Source of the DNA: Amycolatopsis nivea
Lineage (GTDB): Bacteria; Actinomycetota; Actinomycetes; Mycobacteriales; Pseudonocardiaceae
Reading direction: 5' to 3'
Assembly (NCBI RefSeq): GCF_004522235.1
Contig: NZ_SDLT01000039.1
Coordinates: 34,964 to 98,963, forward strand
Length of the DNA: 64,000 nucleotides
Under the pieces are notes generated by a model. It was not told the DNA's origin and did not search any database. It saw nothing but the letters and a program-made list of their open reading frames with translations. This document shows positions 60,278 to 64,000 of this stretch, piece after piece (position 1 is the first letter of the stretch; every line of letters starts with the position of its first letter). A program made the translations under genes and the position numbers.

Positions 60278-61599
60278 CCGGCTCGCCGTCGTCGTGGTGG
60301 GGCCGCCGGTCGCTGCAGGTCCGGATCACCGTGCTGGCCGCGGCGATCACCCTCGGCTGCCTGCTGGGCCTCGCCGCGCTGGCGGCGAACAAGCTCGACC
60401 CGCTGCTCACGGATTCGGTCGACGAGGAGCTGTCGGCCGCGCTCGTCCCGGCGACCAGTGCGGTTTCCGCCGGGACGCCGCTCGCCGCGGCGGACCCGGT
60501 GACGGTGCGGGTGCTGGACATCGCCGGGAATCCGGTGGACGGCCAGGCGCGGCCGAAGCTGACCGGCCAGGAGGTCTCGCAGCTCAAGGCGGGGTTGCCG
60601 GTGCAGTCGGACGGATCGCGCTGGCGCGGCCAGGTGGTCAGCGCGCCGAACGGCAGCCAGCGGCTGGTCGTCGCCGGGGCCGGGCTGGTCGGGTTCGCCG
60701 CCGCGGTGCATTACGGCGGGTTGTGGCTGGTCGTGGTCGCGCTGGTCGGTGCGCTGGTGGCAGCGCTGGCGACCTGGCTGGTCGTGCGGCTCGCGCTGCG
60801 GCCGGTGGCGCGGATGCGCGGTCTGGTGCGTGCGCTGCCGCCGGGTTCGCGGCTGCCGCTGCCGACGTCGCACGACGAAATGCGCGCGCTGGCCGAGGAA
60901 TTCAACGCGCTGCTCGAACGCCAGGAGGAGGTCAGCCAGCGGCTGCGTCGATTCACCGGCGACGCGGCGCACGAGCTGCGGTCACCGGTCGCGTCGATCC
61001 GGGTGCAGGCCGAGGTGGCGGTGACGAATCCTGATCCGGAACTGTCGCAGGAGACGCTCTCGGACATCCTCGAGGAGTCGGAACGGCTGTCCGGCCTGCT
61101 CGACGGCCTGCTCGCACTGGCTCGTTCCGACGCTGGCGAGGTGCCGCCCGCGGAACCGGTCGAGGTGGTGTCCGAGGTCCGCGCGGCGGTGCGCCGGTTG
61201 CCGTCCGGGGCGCCCGACACGCGGGTGAGCAGCGCGGTGGCGCAGGCCTGGGCGTCGGCGGCGCACCAGGAGGTCGAGCTGGTGCTGGACAACCTGCTGC
61301 GCAACGCTTGCCGGTACGCGTCCGGGCAGATCGTGGTGTCCGTGCTGGCCTCGCGCTCGAAGGTGCGGGTCGTGGTGGACGACGACGGTCCGGGCATCGC
61401 GCCCGAGCACCGGAGCAAGGTGTTCGACCGGTTCTACCGGGTGTCGGACGACCGGGCGCGCTCGTCCGGCGGAACCGGCTTGGGCCTGGCGATGGTCGCC
61501 GAAACCGTGCGCCGTCGCGGCGGCAACGTACGGGTCGGCGAATCGCCGGACGGCGGCGCGCGGTTCGAGGTCACCTGGCGGGCGGGCGCGGACCGGTGA
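60274..61599 (+). CDS. sensor histidine kinase
   Basis: 441 residues from GTG 60274 (GTGA overlap with the regulator). Two transmembrane helices (about residues 15-38 and 140-170) flank a 100-residue extracytoplasmic sensor domain of no recognised family. HAMP follows (RLALRPVARMRGLVRALPPG), then HisKA with phospho-acceptor His233 in GDAAHELRSPVASIR, and HATPase_c with the N box ELVLDNLLRNACRYA, G1 DDDGPGIAPEHRSKVFDRFY and G2 GTGLGLAMVAETV. It pairs with the response regulator. Confidence 0.93.
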   Translation: MTGSPSSWWGRRSLQVRITVLAAAITLGCLLGLAALAANKLDPLLTDSVDEELSAALVPATSAVSAGTPLAAADPVTVRVLDIAGNPVDGQARPKLTGQEVSQLKAGLPVQSDGSRWRGQVVSAPNGSQRLVVAGAGLVGFAAAVHYGGLWLVVVALVGALVAALATWLVVRLALRPVARMRGLVRALPPGSRLPLPTSHDEMRALAEEFNALLERQEEVSQRLRRFTGDAAHELRSPVASIRVQAEVAVTNPDPELSQETLSDILEESERLSGLLDGLLALARSDAGEVPPAEPVEVVSEVRAAVRRLPSGAPDTRVSSAVAQAWASAAHQEVELVLDNLLRNACRYASGQIVVSVLASRSKVRVVVDDDGPGIAPEHRSKVFDRFYRVSDDRARSSGGTGLGLAMVAETVRRRGGNVRVGESPDGGARFEVTWRAGADR

Positions 61600-61622
61600 A
61601 TCCGGTGGGGGAGACTGAGCGC

Positions 61623-62024
61623 ATGGACGCGGTCATCGTCGGGGCGGCACTGGTGCGCGACGGCAAGCTTCTTGCCCAGCAACGGGCTTGGCCGCCGCAT
61701 CACGCCGGCCAGTGGGAACTGCCGGGCGGGCGCGTCGAGGAGGGCGAGACCGAGGCCTTCGCGCTGGCCAGGGAATGCCATGAGGAACTGGACGTGGTGG
61801 TCACTGTCGGCGACCGGGTCGGCCCGGAAATCCCGCTGCCAGGCGGAAAAGTGCTGCGCGTGTACTCCGCCGCGCTGCTGTCCCCTGGCGACGAGCCGCG
61901 CGCGGTCGAACACACCGCACTGCGCTGGGTCGGACACGACGAACTGAACGAACTGGACTGGCTCCCCGCGGACCGGGACCTGCTGCCCGCGCTGAGCGCT
62001 CTCGTGAGTGCTGGCTCTCAGTAG
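61623..62024 (+). CDS. NUDIX hydrolase (MutT/CTP pyrophosphohydrolase type)
   Basis: 133 residues from ATG 61623, after GGTGGGGGAG. Nudix box ELPGGRVEEGETEAFALARE, continuing CHEEL, with all glutamates of the metal site. Upstream QQRAWPPHHAGQWE and the short length fit the MutT or (d)CTP diphosphatase branch that cleans oxidised or non-canonical nucleotides. It starts 23 bases after the kinase gene and may be co-transcribed. Its stop codon lies in the loop of the following terminator hairpin. Confidence 0.88.
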   Translation: MDAVIVGAALVRDGKLLAQQRAWPPHHAGQWELPGGRVEEGETEAFALARECHEELDVVVTVGDRVGPEIPLPGGKVLRVYSAALLSPGDEPRAVEHTALRWVGHDELNELDWLPADRDLLPALSALVSAGSQ

Positions 62025-62040
62025 AACCAGCACTCACGAG
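62001..62040. terminator. terminator shared by NUDIX gene and trpS
   Basis: CTCGTGAGTGCTGG and CCAGCACTCACGAG form a perfect 14-base stem with a 12-base loop. The NUDIX stop (62022-62024) is in the loop and its last codons form the left arm. The trpS gene ends 6 bases beyond. The arm resembles the CGTGAGGG palindromes at 63.5 kb. Confidence 0.8.
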
Positions 62041-62045
62041 GCCCT

Positions 62046-63011
62046 TCAAGCAGCCCCGACCATCCGCAGCGCCGCCGACACCCGGTGCGAACTGCGATCG
62101 ATCGCCCGCTCCGCCCCCGCCTTGCGCACCCGCTCCAGCTCGGCGACGTCGTCCAGCAACGCGCGCGTGCCCTCCCGCACCGGACGCAATTCCTCGATCA
62201 CCGCGTCCGCGACAGCGTCCTTGAGCACGCCGTACGACGGATACTTCTCGGCTAGCTCGGCCGGATCACCGCCCCCGCACGCAGCCAGGATCTCGAGCAG
62301 GTTCGAGATCCCCGGCCGATTCTCCGGGTCGTAAACCGGCACCGAATCACCGTCGGTGCGCGCCTTGCGAATCTTGCGCCGCACCTGATCCGGCTCGTCC
62401 AGCACGAACACCACCCCGGCGGAATCCTGCGCGGACTTCGACATCTTCCGCGTCGGCTCAGCGAGGTCCTTCACCCGAGCCCCGGCAGGCGGCAACGTCG
62501 CCTCCGGAATGACGAACACCTCGCCGTAGGTGGAGTTGAACCGCCGGGCAAGCGTGCGAGCCAACTCGACATGCTGCCGCTGATCCTCGCCGACCGGCAC
62601 TTCATCCGCCCCCTGCAACAGGATGTCGGCCGCCATCAGCACCGGATAAGTCAGCAAACTGAGCCGCACTCCGGCCTGCCCCTTGGATTTCTCCTTGAAC
62701 TGGATCATCCGCGCCGCCTCGCCGTACGAGCAAGTGCACTCCAGCACCCACGTCAGCGCCCCGAGCTCCCGGGCAAGATCGGACTGCACGAACACCCGCT
62801 CCGGCGCGATTCCCGCAGCCACCAGCACGGCAAGCTGCTCCGTCGCCAACGACCGCAACTTCGCCGGATTGTGCGCGGTAGTCATCGCATGCAGGTCAGA
62901 CACGAAATACAGATCGTCCGGCCCGCCTTCCGCAGCCCACCGCCGCAACGCGCCGAGGTGGTTGCCGAGCTGAACGTGACCGGACGGAGTGATGCCGGAC
63001 AACTGGACCAT
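62046..63011 (-). CDS. trpS: tryptophanyl-tRNA synthetase
   Basis: 321 residues from ATG 63011, with AAGGGAGAGGG upstream. Class I synthetase: N-terminal GITPSGHVQLGNHLGA (HIGH-equivalent), DLYFVSDLHAMTT, MAADILLQGADEVPVGEDQR, QHVELARTLARRFN and KMSKS at residues 189-193. It charges tRNA-Trp. The shorter N-terminus is normal for bacterial TrpRS. Transcription is probably controlled by the leader-peptide attenuator at 63057-63154. Confidence 0.95.
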   Translation of the reverse strand: MVQLSGITPSGHVQLGNHLGALRRWAAEGGPDDLYFVSDLHAMTTAHNPAKLRSLATEQLAVLVAAGIAPERVFVQSDLARELGALTWVLECTCSYGEAARMIQFKEKSKGQAGVRLSLLTYPVLMAADILLQGADEVPVGEDQRQHVELARTLARRFNSTYGEVFVIPEATLPPAGARVKDLAEPTRKMSKSAQDSAGVVFVLDEPDQVRRKIRKARTDGDSVPVYDPENRPGISNLLEILAACGGGDPAELAEKYPSYGVLKDAVADAVIEELRPVREGTRALLDDVAELERVRKAGAERAIDRSSHRVSAALRMVGAA

Positions 63012-63056
63012 TGGATTTTCCCTCTCCCTTGGATGTTCGCCCCCGGGAGCAGGCAC

Positions 63057-63129
63057 AAAAAAAGCCGCCCACCGGGGCGGCCTTCGCTGGTTTTTCAGCG
63101 CAGAGCTTCAGGGCCGCCAACGGGCGGCC
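63057..63129 (-). promoter_or_regulatory. trpS transcription attenuator (segments 1-4)
   Basis: On the minus strand: segment 1 GGCCGCC (63129-63123), loop CGTT, segment 2 GGCGGCC (63118-63112), segment 3 GGCCGCC (63082-63076), loop CGGT, segment 4 GGGCGGC (63070-63064), then seven T (63063-63057). Pairing 1:2 leaves the 3:4 terminator free to form; pairing 2:3 is equally perfect and prevents it. Segment 1 begins inside the second Trp codon of the leader peptide. Confidence 0.88.
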
Positions 63130-63154
63130 ACCACTGAGTGCTCTGGAAACGCAT
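63095..63154 (-). CDS. trpS leader peptide with tandem Trp codons
   Basis: 19 residues, MRFQSTQWWPPVGGPEALR, followed by TGA at 63097-63095. Trp8 and Trp9 are adjacent (TGGTGG, 63133-63128) and overlap segment 1 of the attenuator. A TAGGCT -10 hexamer ends 6 bases before the ATG, so the transcript would begin at or next to the start codon (leaderless). The peptide has no expected function of its own; ribosome pausing at the Trp codons when charged tRNA-Trp is scarce would release segment 2 to pair with segment 3 and let transcription proceed into trpS. Confidence 0.85.
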   Translation of the reverse strand: MRFQSTQWWPPVGGPEALR

Positions 63155-63160
63155 GCGACG

Positions 63161-63166
63161 AGCCTA
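63161..63166 (-). promoter_or_regulatory. -10 hexamer of the trpS transcript
   Basis: TAGGCT on the minus strand (63166 to 63161), 6 bases before the leader-peptide ATG. No good -35 was recognised. Confidence 0.5.
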
Positions 63167-63175
63167 GCACCGGAC

Positions 63176-63181
63176 TACGGT
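63176..63181 (+). promoter_or_regulatory. -10 hexamer of the YciI-like gene
   Basis: TACGGT, 7 bases before ATG 63189, suggesting a leaderless start. It lies only 9 bases from the oppositely directed trpS -10, so the two promoters must overlap. Confidence 0.45.
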
Positions 63182-63188
63182 TCGAACC

Positions 63189-63491
63189 ATGTTCGTCGTC
63201 GTGCTCACGTACATCGTTCCGCTAGAGGAAATCGACCGCGCCCTGCCAGCGCACAACGAGTGGCTCACGAAGCAGTACGAAGACGGCCACTTCCTGGCCT
63301 CCGGAGGCCAACGCCCCCGCACCGGCGGCGTGCTGATCACCCGCCCCATGGAACGCGCACAGCTGGACGCGATCCTGGCCACCGACCCCTTCGCGATCGG
63401 CCAGCTGGCCACCTACGAAATCATCCACTTCCAGCCCACCAGGACGGCCCCCGAACTGAACCTGGTGAACGAACTCTTGGACAAGAACTAG
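63189..63491 (+). CDS. YciI-like protein
   Basis: 100 residues. Ferredoxin-like fold of the YciI/DGPF family: MFVVVLTYIVPLEEIDRALP, AHNEWLTKQYEDGHFLASGG and the C-terminal DPFAIGQLATYEIIHFQPTR. The conserved His-Asp dyad (HNEW and ATDPF) is proposed as an active site in YciI; one relative is a chloromuconolactone dehalogenase, but most have no known function. The start is supported by a -10 hexamer 7 bases upstream. Divergent from trpS with 34 bases between the two start codons. Confidence 0.87.
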   Translation: MFVVVLTYIVPLEEIDRALPAHNEWLTKQYEDGHFLASGGQRPRTGGVLITRPMERAQLDAILATDPFAIGQLATYEIIHFQPTRTAPELNLVNELLDKN

Positions 63492-63549
63492 CGAATTCCG
63501 TGAGGGCCACCCTCACAGCCGCTAATTCCCGTCGCGCCCCGCGGCTGGT

Positions 63550-63662
63550 CCGTGAGGGGCTCCTTGAGGGACTTAGATTCCCTGAAGGAGCCCTTCACGG
63601 CTGTTTGGCGTACGTGAGGGCCACCCTGAGGGAATCTGATTCCGTGAGGGTTCCCCTCACGA
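63550..63662. repeat. CGTGAGGG palindromic elements
   Basis: Two imperfect inverted repeats. The first, 63550-63600, has 22-base arms with two mismatches and a 7-base loop. The second, near 63614-63662, has about 24-base arms (CGTGAGGGCCACCCTGAGGG and CGTGAGGGTTCCCCTCACG types) with several mismatches. A single CCGTGAGGGCCACCCTCACAG lies at 63499. They may act as terminators for the YciI-like gene. Confidence 0.75.
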
Positions 63663-63710
63663 CCCGCTCGCCGACCCCGCGCCCGTCCGGTGCCTGCTCG
63701 GGAAGCGCCC

Positions 63711-63786
63711 CAATGCCACATTGGTTGCGTCACATGCACCGAACGCCACATTGGGTGCGTCGCATGCACCCAATGCCACATTGGGG
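63711..63786. repeat. 30-bp tandem repeat, 2.5 copies
   Basis: Units AATGCCACATTGGTTGCGTC, AACGCCACATTGGGTGCGTC and AATGCCACATTGGGG (each the start of a 30-base unit, ending ATGCACC(G/C)). Each copy contains the near-palindrome CCAATGCCACATTGG. Confidence 0.75.
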
Positions 63787-63853
63787 CGCAAGCCCCGCCG
63801 CGGACGAAGCCGCCGCCGGTGCACTCAACTGTCGGTGCACCCAGCCCTCCCCC

Positions 63854-63959
63854 GCACCCCGATACGAAGCTCTCCTGCGGTCTGGGGTGGCTTGTCAAGG
63901 CATCTTTCCCGCCTTGACAAGCCACCCCAGACCGTCAGCACAATCAAGCTTCGGGGTGC
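63854..63959. repeat. large nested inverted repeat
   Basis: Inner arms of 24 bases (63878-63901 and 63911-63934) pair perfectly around a 9-base loop. Outside them GAAGCT (63866) pairs AGCTTC (63947) and GCACCCCG (63854) pairs CGGGGTGC (63952). The whole 106-base element could extrude as a cruciform. It encodes nothing visible. Confidence 0.8.
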
Positions 63960-64000
63960 CCCACCGCACTACCCAAGAGCAACGTCGCCGCCAGGCGACG

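Larger units (their letters stand above)
63492..64000. other. repeat-rich intergenic tail, no gene seen
   Basis: The 509 bases after the YciI-like gene hold palindromes of the CGTGAGGG type, a 30-bp tandem repeat and a 24-bp-arm inverted repeat, described separately. Open frames here are by-products of the repeats. Confidence 0.6.

Noticed and set aside
63012..63180. T-box riboswitch for trpS
   Set aside because: No specifier loop, no AGGGTGG-type T-box sequence and too short. The leader peptide and four-segment attenuator explain the region.
63177..63189. GGTTCGAACC, tRNA T-loop-like sequence
   Set aside because: No acceptor, D or anticodon arms can be built around it. It lies in the trpS/YciI-like promoter region.
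63488..63925. 145-residue minus-strand open frame with repeated MWHWVHATHP-like segments
   Set aside because: The peptide repeats only reflect the 30-bp tandem DNA repeat and the inverted repeats.

Overview
The window is high-GC actinobacterial chromosome, probably Pseudonocardiaceae and most likely Amycolatopsis-like. This rests on mycothiol metabolism (mca), an Rv1086-like short-chain prenyl synthase, a GuaB1-type GMP reductase, GTG/GTGA-rich gene starts, many apparently leaderless starts, and palindromic intergenic elements built on CGTGAGGG. From memory, the backbone follows the Mycobacterium tuberculosis Rv1082-Rv1112 order (mca, Rv1083, DUF255 protein, hemolysin III, prenyl synthase, phoH2, fumC, glpX, xseB, xseA, lipid-droplet protein, ispH, DUF6542 protein, ychF). 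Species-specific blocks are inserted between these genes. No rRNA, tRNA, CRISPR array or intact mobile element was seen.

Layout. 1-899: end of mca and a small membrane protein. 919-7527: accessory insert with a four-gene ESX-accessory operon (helical protein, DUF3558 lipoprotein, PPE-like protein, EspG), about 1.3 kb of decayed coding DNA, and a 747-residue orphan carrying an RNGQAH (HEPN-like) motif. 7716-19370: DUF255 protein, acyl-CoA oxidase, SHOCT protein, hemolysin III and prenyl synthase (divergent), small exported protein, PIN-PhoH behind a structured leader, GuaB1, DUF309. 19374-30660: MBL hydrolase, OYE-type reductase, Pr6Pr protein, S53 protease, ATP-dependent DNA ligase, membrane-anchored PstS-like protein, a MocR regulator divergent from a DMT exporter, and fumC. 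30826-39519: ferredoxin-NADP reductase, trypsin-like protease, glpX, xseB/xseA split by two small genes, lipid-droplet protein, ispH, DUF6542 protein. 40627-48214: a DNA-repair block (rmuC, sbcD-sbcC behind a near-consensus SOS box, ogt, ada-alkA). 48317-52592: ychF, isochorismatase-like hydrolase with divergent GlxA-type regulator, two very small membrane proteins, pterin dehydratase. 52625-56447: TPP riboswitch followed by a thiBPQ-type thiamine uptake operon. 56457-61599: LolA-like lipoprotein plus ABC exporter, divergent from a two-component system. 61623-64000: NUDIX hydrolase, trpS, YciI-like protein and a repeat-rich tail.

The strongest new-looking signal is upstream of trpS (63057-63154, minus strand). 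A 19-residue leader peptide with tandem Trp codons is followed by four RNA segments that can pair 1:2, 2:3 or 3:4; the 3:4 hairpin ends in seven U. This is a complete ribosome-mediated transcription attenuator for tryptophanyl-tRNA synthetase, apparently on a leaderless transcript. Other notable points are the HEPN-like orphan in the insert, the SOS-box control of sbcDC, the four-hairpin phoH leader, MocR operator boxes, and several families of degenerate tandem or palindromic repeats.
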